This document shows, one piece after another, positions 20,079-28,379 of a stretch of 38,900 bases of DNA. The DNA comes from Methylophaga muralis (lineage in GTDB: Bacteria > Pseudomonadota > Gammaproteobacteria > Nitrosococcales > Methylophagaceae). The position numbers and the translations under genes are program-made. How positions within the stretch are numbered: the stretch's first letter is position 1; the number at the start of each line of letters is the position of its first letter. The notes below the pieces were generated by a model, which was given only the letters and a program-made list of their open reading frames with translations, searched no databases and was not told the DNA's origin. The stretch lies in contig NZ_MCRI01000023.1 in assembly GCF_001720165.1 (NCBI RefSeq), positions 1-38,900 of the forward strand. Direction: 5' to 3'.

Positions 20079-20513
20079 ATGCAGGATATCATCCAAGGTT
20101 TAATGGTTTGGGCGGTGACTTTAACCGGATATCAACAACCAGTGGAACCGCCAAGCGTTGAGGCGGTTACTCACCAACAACTGGTCAAAACCTTATGTGA
20201 TGATCAATTCTGTACGGCGGTGGCCTACTACGATACGAAAACTCAGACTATCTATCACGACGAGCGAATGCAGCTGGATCTGGATCAAAGTGCCAGAGGC
20301 TTTATTGTTCACGAAATGGTGCATTATCTGCAGGATTTAAATGGTGAATTGGTACCGGAGGAAATGAGTTGTGAACAACGTATAGAAAAAGAACAGGAAG
20401 CTTATCGGGTTCAGCGGTATTTTTTACGAGAACATCGGCAACCCACCTTTCAGCTTGATCTGGCGGTTTCTGTGTTAGCCAATGTGTGTAAAAACACCAA
20501 GGCCATCGATTAA
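20079..20513 (+). CDS. Putative zinc metallopeptidase-like protein (HExxH)
   Basis: This small 144-residue protein contains HEMVH (within FIVHEMVHYLQDL), the HExxH zinc-binding motif of zincin metallopeptidases. About 20-30 residues later come glutamates in EKEQEAYRVQRYFL, a candidate third zinc ligand of the gluzincin kind. Two upstream cysteines (CDDQFC) and a short hydrophobic N-terminus suggest export, but no clear signal peptidase site is seen. Protease activity is an inference from the motif alone. GGAG precedes the ATG. The stop is 3 bp from the stop of the convergent gene at 20517. Confidence 0.65.
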   Translation: MQDIIQGLMVWAVTLTGYQQPVEPPSVEAVTHQQLVKTLCDDQFCTAVAYYDTKTQTIYHDERMQLDLDQSARGFIVHEMVHYLQDLNGELVPEEMSCEQRIEKEQEAYRVQRYFLREHRQPTFQLDLAVSVLANVCKNTKAID

Positions 20514-20516
20514 GGC

Positions 20517-21260
20517 TTAATGTATCGGCAGATCAATGTAATCATCTTTGAGATCAACCGCCTCTATCAGAACGTTACTTACCGATGTTGGGTTTTCACT
20601 CAATGGAGGATCGTCACATCCACTATGGTAATGCTCTATCCTGAATTCATCAGGAGAGTTTTGATCAAACAGAATACGAAATGAATTATGTTCACTGTGC
20701 TCGCTGAGTGTTGCACAGTTTTCCTCAACCAACGGAAACCTGCCGAATAAAGTAGTTGAGCTATTATCTAGAGATATCAGGCTCAAAGTTGTCTCATTGC
20801 TGCCTCCCATTCCAAAACCGCCAATCAGAGCTAATTCGTCCAGCCCATCCTTATTGATATCAGCAACGGAATACAAATGATGGGTGCCGCCAGCAAATAC
20901 AATATTACGAATCAGCTGCTCATTTTCGATGATGGCGAGTCCCATATTGCTGCAACAGCGTGGCCATAAACTAAGTAAATACAACACAGCGGTTTGTTTA
21001 CTTTCCGGCCGAGTGAAATTACCTTCGGTGCTGGCCATGATTCGGAAATCGTCTTCGTAAACACTATTCTGTTCGAGCCAGTAATTCTTAGCTTGGTCGG
21101 AAGCTTGCAAAATAGCGGGATGTGTTGCCCAGCTACTTTGATCGGTTCTTGCCAATGATTGGCGACCATCGCCAATGAGATAAAGCTTGTCTGTTTGCTG
21201 AGCCTGACTGATATATGGCAAGCTGAGGCAGAGCAATAAGACGATTGAATAGTTATTCAT
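20517..21260 (-). CDS. Exported protein with FG-GAP/VCBS-like segment, unknown function
   Basis: The 247-residue product begins with a clear signal peptide (MNNYSIVLLLCLSLPYISQA). The middle contains ADINKDGLDELALIGGFG, which resembles the Ca-binding Asp-rich loop of FG-GAP/VCBS beta-propeller repeats, but only one copy is evident. The frame extends upstream to 21302; I choose the ATG at 21260 because GGAGG lies 7 nt before it and the signal peptide starts there. Several cysteines fit a periplasmic or secreted protein. No precise function can be given. Confidence 0.65.
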   Translation of the reverse strand: MNNYSIVLLLCLSLPYISQAQQTDKLYLIGDGRQSLARTDQSSWATHPAILQASDQAKNYWLEQNSVYEDDFRIMASTEGNFTRPESKQTAVLYLLSLWPRCCSNMGLAIIENEQLIRNIVFAGGTHHLYSVADINKDGLDELALIGGFGMGGSNETTLSLISLDNSSTTLFGRFPLVEENCATLSEHSEHNSFRILFDQNSPDEFRIEHYHSGCDDPPLSENPTSVSNVLIEAVDLKDDYIDLPIH

Positions 21261-21346
21261 TACCCTGCCTCCTATGCTTTTTCTGCAAGTCATTTCAATC
21301 AAGTAATAACATTTTTTACTTTGTCGATTAGTGCCGGTATAGCTGT

Positions 21347-22324
21347 TTACTCCGGTTTTTTCTCATCAATATCAACATTATCAATGCTGAAAGTTGGTTC
21401 TTTGCGTGCTGTAGTTTTGGGTTTTTCAACGGCCTTTTCAGGGGCAATAACCACGGGTTCTTTGCGCTCGGTTTTGGTTTCTTGCACGATTATGGGCGCT
21501 TCATCCATCACTACAGGATCTTTGCGATGAACATTATTCTGTCTGGCTGCTTCCAGGCCTGGTTTCATGCCTTTAGGAAGTTCATCGAAAAATAAAGGAT
21601 CCAGGCGGCCATTGATATAGCTTAATGGCTGAGCAAGTTTTTGTTGCTGACAGTAGCGAATAACACCGATAAGCACCTGACGAATAGCTTCAATATCCTC
21701 CAGATCATCCTCAGTAAAATAAGCAGCCAAAAAGCTAAAACGGTTATCGAGGGCAAATGGCAGGATTTGACGCCATAGACTATAAAGATCTTCGACTTTA
21801 ATTAAGTCACTTGATACGGCTCGATCCAGATGGCGGAACCAGAATAAAATCTCATCCATTACGCTGGCCGTCAGTAAATCATCCTGATCGGTTATCACAA
21901 TCATGCGATCTCCCATATGCCAGGAGGTTTGAATATTTTGTGGTGCATGCCAGCGTATGTCTGGAGTAAGGGCCAGAGAAAATTCATAAACCACTTTGGC
22001 ATCAAAAGTAGATCGGTTAGTCATCCAGACTGCTGGTTTGGTATTGATAGCCAGAAATTGACTTTCCAGCTCCTGCAATAACTGTTGGCGTTGTAGCTCT
22101 TTGTTGTTTGTAGATGCTGGATTGGCTCGTCGTTTAACCATCCACAATAAAAATAATCCGACCAGTAACATGCCCGAGAGAGTGAGCAATACGGTAGAAA
22201 AATATAACGCCAGGTCTGATGACAGTTGTGCCATCTGTTCAGCTGACAATGCTGCAGAATCGTCAGAGCTCGCAACGTTATTGAGAATGTCTTCAATGCG
22301 TTTTTGAAAAAAACCAATTGCCAT
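21347..22324 (-). CDS. Single-pass membrane protein with C-terminal 20-residue repeats, unknown function
   Basis: The 325-residue product has one strong transmembrane helix (about residues 41-63, FSTVLLTLSGMLLVGLFLLWM), basic residues after it (KRR), then a cytoplasmic domain of about 200 residues with no recognised family. It ends in a charged tail of three units that each begin RK(D/E)P, exactly 20, 20 and 19 residues long. The N-terminus lacks a cleavable signal. AAGG precedes the ATG at 22324. It is transcribed away from mscL and towards the exported protein at 20517. Confidence 0.7.
   Translation of the reverse strand: MAIGFFQKRIEDILNNVASSDDSAALSAEQMAQLSSDLALYFSTVLLTLSGMLLVGLFLLWMVKRRANPASTNNKELQRQQLLQELESQFLAINTKPAVWMTNRSTFDAKVVYEFSLALTPDIRWHAPQNIQTSWHMGDRMIVITDQDDLLTASVMDEILFWFRHLDRAVSSDLIKVEDLYSLWRQILPFALDNRFSFLAAYFTEDDLEDIEAIRQVLIGVIRYCQQQKLAQPLSYINGRLDPLFFDELPKGMKPGLEAARQNNVHRKDPVVMDEAPIIVQETKTERKEPVVIAPEKAVEKPKTTARKEPTFSIDNVDIDEKKPE
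21350..21526 (-). repeat. 60-bp tandem repeat encoding RK(D/E)P-headed units
   Basis: The 11-mer GGTTCTTTGCG on the plus strand occurs at 21396-21406 and 21456-21466, and as GGATCTTTGCG at 21516-21526, each exactly 60 bp apart. Translated on the minus strand it gives three consecutive units beginning RKDPVV, RKEPVV and RKEPTF at the end of the membrane protein. The rest of each unit has diverged. Confidence 0.75.
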
Positions 22325-22508
22325 AAATAGCCTTAATAGATTTGTCGATGTAACGAATAAAACGTCGTGGAAAGAACAAGAGACAGTTATTGTCCGCTAA
22401 TTCTTCCAAAGAAAATTTTTTTATGTCATATATTCTAAACTGCTGATATAAAAGCCGTAACAATCAATTTTGTTGGGAAGTTTATTTAGTTAAAAAAGGA
22501 GAGAGATG

Positions 22509-22910
22509 ATGAGCATGGTACAAGAATTTAAGAAATTTGCGATGCGCGGTAATGTAGTGGATATGGCAGTCGGGATCATTATTGGCGCGGCTTTTGGCAA
22601 AATTGTTTCTTCATTTGTGTCGGATGTGATTATGCCGCCGCTGGGTTTGTTGCTAGGTGGTGTGGATTTCAAGGATCTTGCGATTGTGCTTAAAGAGGCG
22701 GTAGGCGAAACGCCAGCAGTTGTTATTGCTTATGGACAGTTTATTCAAACTATTGTCGACTTTGTGATAATTGCCTTTGCTATTTTCATGGCAATCAAAG
22801 TGATGAATAGATTGAAAGCTAAGGAAGAAGCGGCTCCAGAGGCGCCACCAGCACCGACTAAAGAAGAAATTCTGTTAACCGAAATTCGTGATCTGCTCAA
22901 AGAGAAGTAA
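22509..22910 (+). CDS. mscL: Large-conductance mechanosensitive channel
   Basis: MscL opens under membrane tension to release solutes during hypo-osmotic shock. The 133-residue protein has the two-helix MscL plan: [28 protein letters not shown] (shown here as TM1 with its amphipathic lead-in, residues about 6-33) and a second helix, [18 protein letters not shown]. The C-terminal bundle ends [15 protein letters not shown]. Two ATGs are adjacent; the second (22509) has better spacing from AGGAG and matches the family start. A halotolerant marine lifestyle, as in Methylophaga, would make such a valve useful (inference). Confidence 0.97.
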   Translation: MSMVQEFKKFAMRGNVVDMAVGIIIGAAFGKIVSSFVSDVIMPPLGLLLGGVDFKDLAIVLKEAVGETPAVVIAYGQFIQTIVDFVIIAFAIFMAIKVMNRLKAKEEAAPEAPPAPTKEEILLTEIRDLLKEK

Positions 22911-22921
22911 GGCTTAAATTA

Positions 22922-22953
22922 ACAAACCGGATGTCATTTGATATCCGGTTTGT
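22922..22953. terminator. Inverted repeat between convergent mscL and the GGDEF-EAL gene
   Basis: A perfect 10-11 bp stem (ACAAACCGGAT/ATCCGGTTTGT) with a 10-nt loop lies 12 nt after the mscL stop. There is only a poor T-tract after it on either strand, so it is a probable rather than certain terminator, possibly shared by both genes. Confidence 0.55.
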
Positions 22954-23017
22954 AATCTTCAAAAAACATACTGCTTGAAAATACACATTGGCTGAATGTC
23001 TGCCGGTTTATCATTTA

Positions 23018-26000
23018 TTATGCTGGTGAAGCCAGAAGCTGTTGTATTTCTGCGTACAAGTTTTGTAAATCATCAATACCTTTTCGGGCTAACGCGATTT
23101 CGTTCTCTTCAAATTGGTTACGCAAACTGGCTGCAGCATGAAACAACTCGTAATAGGCTAGTTTGAGGCGATCCAGCCACAATTGATTAAACAATTCTTC
23201 CTGTTTCCCTTGTTCCAACCAATGAGTAAAGTGGCTGCGTTTAGGGTTCATTAACGGCCAGTTGCTGATTTGAGCGGGACTACTGCGAAGGTTATCAATG
23301 ACCAGTTGCAGCCATTGTTCTCCCTGCATTTGCATCAATGTTAGCAATCGCTGTTGAGGTGATAATGAATTGCGAGCATGATTCAACCAGCGGGGTTCAG
23401 GTTGGTAGTTGTGCATCCATTGAGTTAACTTCTCTGCAGGCATGGGCTGGGCAATGATGAAGCCTTGAGCCATATCACAGCCAATGGTCATCAACATTAA
23501 ACCATGCTCTACACTCTCAACACCTTCGGCAATTACCTGATGTTGAAAGGCATGACTTAAACCAATTACACCCTCAACAATAGTAAAGTCATTTGGATCA
23601 TCCATAATGTCGCGGACAAAACTCTGATCGATTTTAATCACATCGACCGGCAAATGCCGCAAATGGCTTAACGAAGAATAGCCCGTACCAAAGTCATCCA
23701 AAGCGATTCGAACCCCAAGGCCATCTCGGCAGGTGCCGATAATCGAAGATATGCGGTGGATGTCGGTTAACACACTGCTTTCCAGTACTTCCAGTTGTAA
23801 ATACTCTGCTGGTAAATCCTGATATTTCGATAGCAGTCTTTCGAGCGTGTCAAAAAAGCCAGACGATTGCAGATGATGTGCAGTAATATTGACACTGATT
23901 TCGATCATCCGACCTTGTTGATGAAAGCTCAGTAATTGTTTCAACGTTTGGTCGATAACCCAGTTACCGATACGAATTTCCAGATCGGTGCCGGCTAATG
24001 AACTGAGAAAAGTTGGTGGTTCGAGAATGCCGTGCTCCGGATGATCCCAGCGAAGCAGGGCTTCAGCACCATAAATACGCCCATTGCGCATATTGATTTT
24101 AGGCTGGAAGTACAGGCAAAACTCATTATTGGCAAATGCCAGGTGCAGATTATTTAATTGAGTGCGTTGCAGTAAAATTTGCTTGTCATGTATCGCATCA
24201 AATATCGAATAACGATTTCGACCATTTTGTTTAGCCTGATACATTGCCTGATCAGCATGACGTAACAATGTGTCGGCATCAGCCTGATCTAATGGATAAA
24301 GCGTGACGCCCATGCTGGCACCTAATTGGATTGTATCGCCATCAACTCGATAAGGCAGTTGAATGGTGCGTAATAGTCTGCTGACTAAGCGCTCACAATG
24401 TTCTAACGAGCTGATGTCATTCAGCAAAATAGCAAACTCATCTCCACCTAATCTTGAAGCTGTGTCATCCAGTCGAATACACGCTTTGATGCGCTGAGCT
24501 ACCTCAATCAACACTTGATCGCCTATTTTATGACCGTAGTTGTCATTGATTGGCTTGAAGCCATCAAGATCAAGAAACACAACACCTAAAAGACTATGTT
24601 GACGAATGCTGTGTGCGATAGCCTGTTGGAATCTGTCCGCAAATAATGTGCGATTCGGCAATTGAGTCAGCATGTCAAAATGCGCCATCATTTCCAAGGC
24701 ATGCTGCTGCTCTTTGATTTCGGTGATATCTGAAAATAAACCCAGATAATGCAAGGTTTCCCCATGGTCATCAGTTAAGGTCGATATGGTTAATAACTCG
24801 GCAATTAATTCGCCATTTTTACGACGGTTCCAGATTTCTCCCTGCCAATAACCTTTCTCAATCAGGCTCAGCCACAATTCCTGGTAAAAGGTTTCACTGT
24901 GTTTGCCCGACTTAAACAGAGAAGGTTGTTGATTAACTACTTCCTCACGGGTGTAACCGGTGATGTTACAAAATGCCGGGTTTACATCGACAATTCGACC
25001 ATCCGGATTGGTGATCAGAATGCCTTCATGTGCTTGATGAAATACCCGGCCAGAGAGTTTCAATTTTTCTTCAGCAAGCTTGCGTTCGCTAATGTCATAA
25101 AAAATAGTGATAAACACATTGGCATTGCCATCTTTAATGACTGTGCTGGAAATCAAAACTTGTCTGGCTTGCTTTTGTTGCGTCAGTATTTTTACTTCAA
25201 CTGCCTCACCTCGATAAGGAAGCGGTTGCTGTAAAGCTTCGGCCACAAAGTCATTCCACATTTTTTTGATCTTCAGGCGATAAAGCGGATCAGGATAGGC
25301 AAGTTCAAACCATACATCCAAGTTCGGTACTTTAGTTTCATCAAAACCGAAGCTTTCGACAAAAGCCTGATTCATATAATGAATTTTGTGTTTTCCGTCA
25401 GATATTACATGAGGTATTGGAGAGGCATTTACGATATTGCGTAATTTAGACTCGTTACGGGCTAATATCTCGCCAGACTGCTTGAGGCGGAAGATCCATA
25501 CGGCAAAAACCAGAATAATGGCAATGATGGACAATGTAATATTGATAATCGTTGTTCTGGAGATGTCGTGGTTAATCGTCAGCCCCATCCAGTTTTGTTC
25601 TATACGTTGTCGTTCTTCTTCACTGAGCGTGTTCAGAGCCTTATTGATAATGGATTGCAGCTCAGGGTGCGAAGGATTCACGCCCATGCGATAGGCATTG
25701 TATTGACGGGTTTGCCCGGAGAATTGCAGGTTAATCAGATTGGCTTGTTTGATTGCATAATTGGCATAGGCGGCATCACCGACATAGGCATCTGCATCTC
25801 CTGTGGCAACTTTCTTTAGTGCTTCAATGGTAGTGTCGGTCAGAAGCAGCGCTATATCAGGGTAGTTCTGCGCCAGATTTTCCTGAACATGGTAGTTTTT
25901 TTCCACTGCTACCGTTTTGCCCTTTAGGTTTTCCAGACTGCCGATATAACCAAAGCGGTTAGCATTGACGATAACGACGGGGTTTGTAATGTAGGGTTGA

Positions 26001-27262
26001 CTGAATAATAAATATTCAGACCGTTCTGGGCTCATATTCAAACATGACAGCATATCCAGCTCGCCACGTTGTGCCATCGCGATTATTTCATGCCAGGGTT
26101 TATCTGCAATGATCTCAAACTCCACGCCTAGCTTGGCTTGCAATAACTGGATATATTCTGCCGCAAGACCTTGATAATGGCCTTTGTCACTCATCCATTC
26201 ATAGGGGGCAAAGTCACGATCAATACCGAGTTTGATAACCGGATTATCATCCAGCCAAGATTGTTCCTCTGGCGTCAGTCTTAGCGCGGCGTTTGACTGA
26301 TAAATAAATCCTTCTAATTGGGACTCAGATAACGCAGGGGCAATATTCAAACGTTCGTAAATTTGAGCACTACGGCGTAAACGTGCCGGATCCAACTGTC
26401 CTAGAGGAATCAACTCGGGCAAAATCAGTTTCTTAATTTCACGGGCTTCATGTTGTAGTTGTTGGCGACTGGCCTGACTGCCGTATTGATTGATGATCAA
26501 GTCAATCAATTTATCGGGATTATCAAGTGCGTATCGCCAGCCCTTTAAGGTTGCCCGTCGAAAACGATCAGCTCGGCCAGGATGGTTACGCAGCTCACGG
26601 TCGCTGGTAAATAAAATGTCGCCGTAAAAATCAAAACCATAGCTTTGCGGATTAATAATGTTAACTGAAACACCCTGCTCCGCCAGAGTAAAGAGTTGAT
26701 CGGTTCGATAAATTGACATGACATCAACTCGATCATTAATCAAACTGTCGAGTTGTTGATCTTGAGCAATAAATTGGTAGTCTTCCGGCGAGATGCCAGC
26801 ATCAGCAAACATGGCAAGGAATACTGCATCATTGCCCGCTGAATCATCAAACATGAGACGTTTGCCAATCATTTCGTAGGGGCTGATGATTCCTGATTGG
26901 GCTTTGCTGACCAGTACTAATGCGTCGTGTTGAAATATAGCAGCCAATGCTCTGACAGGACTGCCAGCAGCATACTCGGCTAATAACCCAATACCACCGA
27001 CGCCATAATCTGCACGGCCACTGCTGACTTCATTTAATACATTAATACCGGGATGACGTTCGCGAAGAGTGACCTGCAGGCCTTCTTGCTGATAATAACC
27101 TTGATCAATAGCCGCATAAAAACCGGCAAACTGAAACTGATGCCGCCACTTGAGTTGCAGGGTCACTGAATCAGCCGAAGCCGCATTTGCTTGAACAAAA
27201 AAGCTGCTAGCAAAAAGGGTAAAGAGTAACTTTATAGTTAGTTTGTAGAGGGTGACGTGCAT
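23018..27262 (-). CDS. Dual solute-binding-protein PAS-GGDEF-EAL c-di-GMP enzyme
   Basis: This 1414-residue membrane sensor is organised as signal peptide; NMT1/THI5-like periplasmic binding domain (about 30-245, opening LQLKWRHQFQFAGFYAA); family-3 amino-acid-type binding domain (about 340-560); one membrane helix (about 570-595); two PAS domains (about 610-860); GGDEF; EAL; and a C-terminal helical region. The cyclase motif GGDEF (939-943) is intact, with an RxxD inhibitory site five residues before it. The phosphodiesterase motifs EALLR (from 1067), LDDFGTGYSS and IAEGVES are also intact, so both making and breaking of c-di-GMP are possible. The ATG at 27262 starts the signal peptide; a TTG at 27307 is less likely. 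It lies 110 nt downstream of mxaL on the same strand. Confidence 0.9.
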   Translation of the reverse strand: MHVTLYKLTIKLLFTLFASSFFVQANAASADSVTLQLKWRHQFQFAGFYAAIDQGYYQQEGLQVTLRERHPGINVLNEVSSGRADYGVGGIGLLAEYAAGSPVRALAAIFQHDALVLVSKAQSGIISPYEMIGKRLMFDDSAGNDAVFLAMFADAGISPEDYQFIAQDQQLDSLINDRVDVMSIYRTDQLFTLAEQGVSVNIINPQSYGFDFYGDILFTSDRELRNHPGRADRFRRATLKGWRYALDNPDKLIDLIINQYGSQASRQQLQHEAREIKKLILPELIPLGQLDPARLRRSAQIYERLNIAPALSESQLEGFIYQSNAALRLTPEEQSWLDDNPVIKLGIDRDFAPYEWMSDKGHYQGLAAEYIQLLQAKLGVEFEIIADKPWHEIIAMAQRGELDMLSCLNMSPERSEYLLFSQPYITNPVVIVNANRFGYIGSLENLKGKTVAVEKNYHVQENLAQNYPDIALLLTDTTIEALKKVATGDADAYVGDAAYANYAIKQANLINLQFSGQTRQYNAYRMGVNPSHPELQSIINKALNTLSEEERQRIEQNWMGLTINHDISRTTIINITLSIIAIILVFAVWIFRLKQSGEILARNESKLRNIVNASPIPHVISDGKHKIHYMNQAFVESFGFDETKVPNLDVWFELAYPDPLYRLKIKKMWNDFVAEALQQPLPYRGEAVEVKILTQQKQARQVLISSTVIKDGNANVFITIFYDISERKLAEEKLKLSGRVFHQAHEGILITNPDGRIVDVNPAFCNITGYTREEVVNQQPSLFKSGKHSETFYQELWLSLIEKGYWQGEIWNRRKNGELIAELLTISTLTDDHGETLHYLGLFSDITEIKEQQHALEMMAHFDMLTQLPNRTLFADRFQQAIAHSIRQHSLLGVVFLDLDGFKPINDNYGHKIGDQVLIEVAQRIKACIRLDDTASRLGGDEFAILLNDISSLEHCERLVSRLLRTIQLPYRVDGDTIQLGASMGVTLYPLDQADADTLLRHADQAMYQAKQNGRNRYSIFDAIHDKQILLQRTQLNNLHLAFANNEFCLYFQPKINMRNGRIYGAEALLRWDHPEHGILEPPTFLSSLAGTDLEIRIGNWVIDQTLKQLLSFHQQGRMIEISVNITAHHLQSSGFFDTLERLLSKYQDLPAEYLQLEVLESSVLTDIHRISSIIGTCRDGLGVRIALDDFGTGYSSLSHLRHLPVDVIKIDQSFVRDIMDDPNDFTIVEGVIGLSHAFQHQVIAEGVESVEHGLMLMTIGCDMAQGFIIAQPMPAEKLTQWMHNYQPEPRWLNHARNSLSPQQRLLTLMQMQGEQWLQLVIDNLRSSPAQISNWPLMNPKRSHFTHWLEQGKQEELFNQLWLDRLKLAYYELFHAAASLRNQFEENEIALARKGIDDLQNLYAEIQQLLASPA

Positions 27263-27274
27263 GTGATTCGTCTT

Positions 27275-27299
27275 AAAAAAGCTTGCCGATAATAGCAAG
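27275..27299 (-). terminator. Possible weak terminator between mxaL and the GGDEF-EAL gene
   Basis: On the minus strand CTTGC (27295-27299) and GCAAG (27282-27286) form a 5-bp stem with an 8-nt loop, followed by a C and six U. The stem is short. It ends only about a dozen nt before the ATG at 27262, so it could equally be an attenuator in that gene's leader. Confidence 0.35.
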
Positions 27300-27371
27300 A
27301 ATTTCAATTTCTTGACGAATTAATCCACCGATAAAGTATTGATAGGTTTGATTTTAATCATAATTAATTAA

Positions 27372-28367
27372 CTAACTATTAAGTTTGCCAGACATTATTT
27401 TTCTCGATTTATGTTTAAAAGAGAGCAAGTTCTCTGGCAGATACGCTAAAAACAAAAAGATCAGCGCCAACGCGGCAGGGATAAAACTTAAATCTGTTTG
27501 GCGGATTTGTCGTTGAGAGAAGTCTTCATGGGTTATAGCGTCATACAATTCATTAGCACTCTGCAGATGGTGATAATGCAGTTTTGCTGGTTCAGCCAAT
27601 GATTTTAAATAATCTTCTTTAACGTTGGAAAGATGCTCACTACCGGCACGAGCTTGATTGCCCCATGGGGCATTCCTCGGTACATAACCTTCAATTTGAC
27701 TGGGGTCTTCTGGTAAGCCGAAGGTTGTGCCCTGAGGTACATCCTCAGCGGTATAGAAGCCTACCTGTAGACCTTCTTCATCATATTTTGGGATCCGGCT
27801 CAAAGCATGATCACCAGTGCCAATAATGATACCTTTGATGGGATTACGATCTTCTTCTGCGAATTGTATCTCTGCCAGATCCGGCGCATAACGGGAATTC
27901 ATCGGCGGAGCTTCTTGACCATCGGTAAAAAACACTAATGTGGTGTTGCTTAGTTCTACCGTATGTATCAATTCAAGTGTGTTCGCCAAGGCTTGAATGA
28001 TATTACTATCCGCCACCCAGGCCATCCGCCAATCTATTCGCCTAATGCTCTCACGTATTTCGGGGTAGTCTGAACAGACTTCCATTGGTGTATAAAGTAG
28101 CGTCGGCATGCGTTCGGTAAACACACCTAGACCAACACGCGATCCGCATGGCAGTTTTTGTATAGCAAGCAATGCATCTGCTTTGACTTTTTCCAACCGG
28201 CTTATCGGATCTCCGTTGTTATCCTGGTAATCCTGAACATTCATGCTTCGGGTAATATCCAGCATAAAAAAATAATCATATTTTTTACTGGGGAAAGGCA
28301 GATTGGGCATCAAAACCGCAGTTAGCAGTAGCAGTGCTGAACTGATAAGTAACCAGATGGATTTCAT
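27372..28367 (-). CDS. mxaL: MxaL, von Willebrand factor A domain protein of methanol dehydrogenase maturation
   Basis: In methylotrophs mxaL is needed for an active, calcium-loaded methanol dehydrogenase. The 331-residue product has a membrane anchor at each end (about residues 2-20 and 291-309) flanking a vWA domain. The MIDAS metal motif reads DITRS (D37, T39, S41), with Thr where Ser is usual, and FTDGQEAPP is the later MIDAS loop. The start is ATG 28367; the preceding TTG is in frame but unlikely. It lies 12 nt after mxaK and ends the recognisable mxa operon; mxaD, mxaE and mxaH do not follow. Confidence 0.88.
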   Translation of the reverse strand: MKSIWLLISSALLLLTAVLMPNLPFPSKKYDYFFMLDITRSMNVQDYQDNNGDPISRLEKVKADALLAIQKLPCGSRVGLGVFTERMPTLLYTPMEVCSDYPEIRESIRRIDWRMAWVADSNIIQALANTLELIHTVELSNTTLVFFTDGQEAPPMNSRYAPDLAEIQFAEEDRNPIKGIIIGTGDHALSRIPKYDEEGLQVGFYTAEDVPQGTTFGLPEDPSQIEGYVPRNAPWGNQARAGSEHLSNVKEDYLKSLAEPAKLHYHHLQSANELYDAITHEDFSQRQIRQTDLSFIPAALALIFLFLAYLPENLLSFKHKSRKIMSGKLNS

Positions 28368-28379
28368 CAAACAAATACC

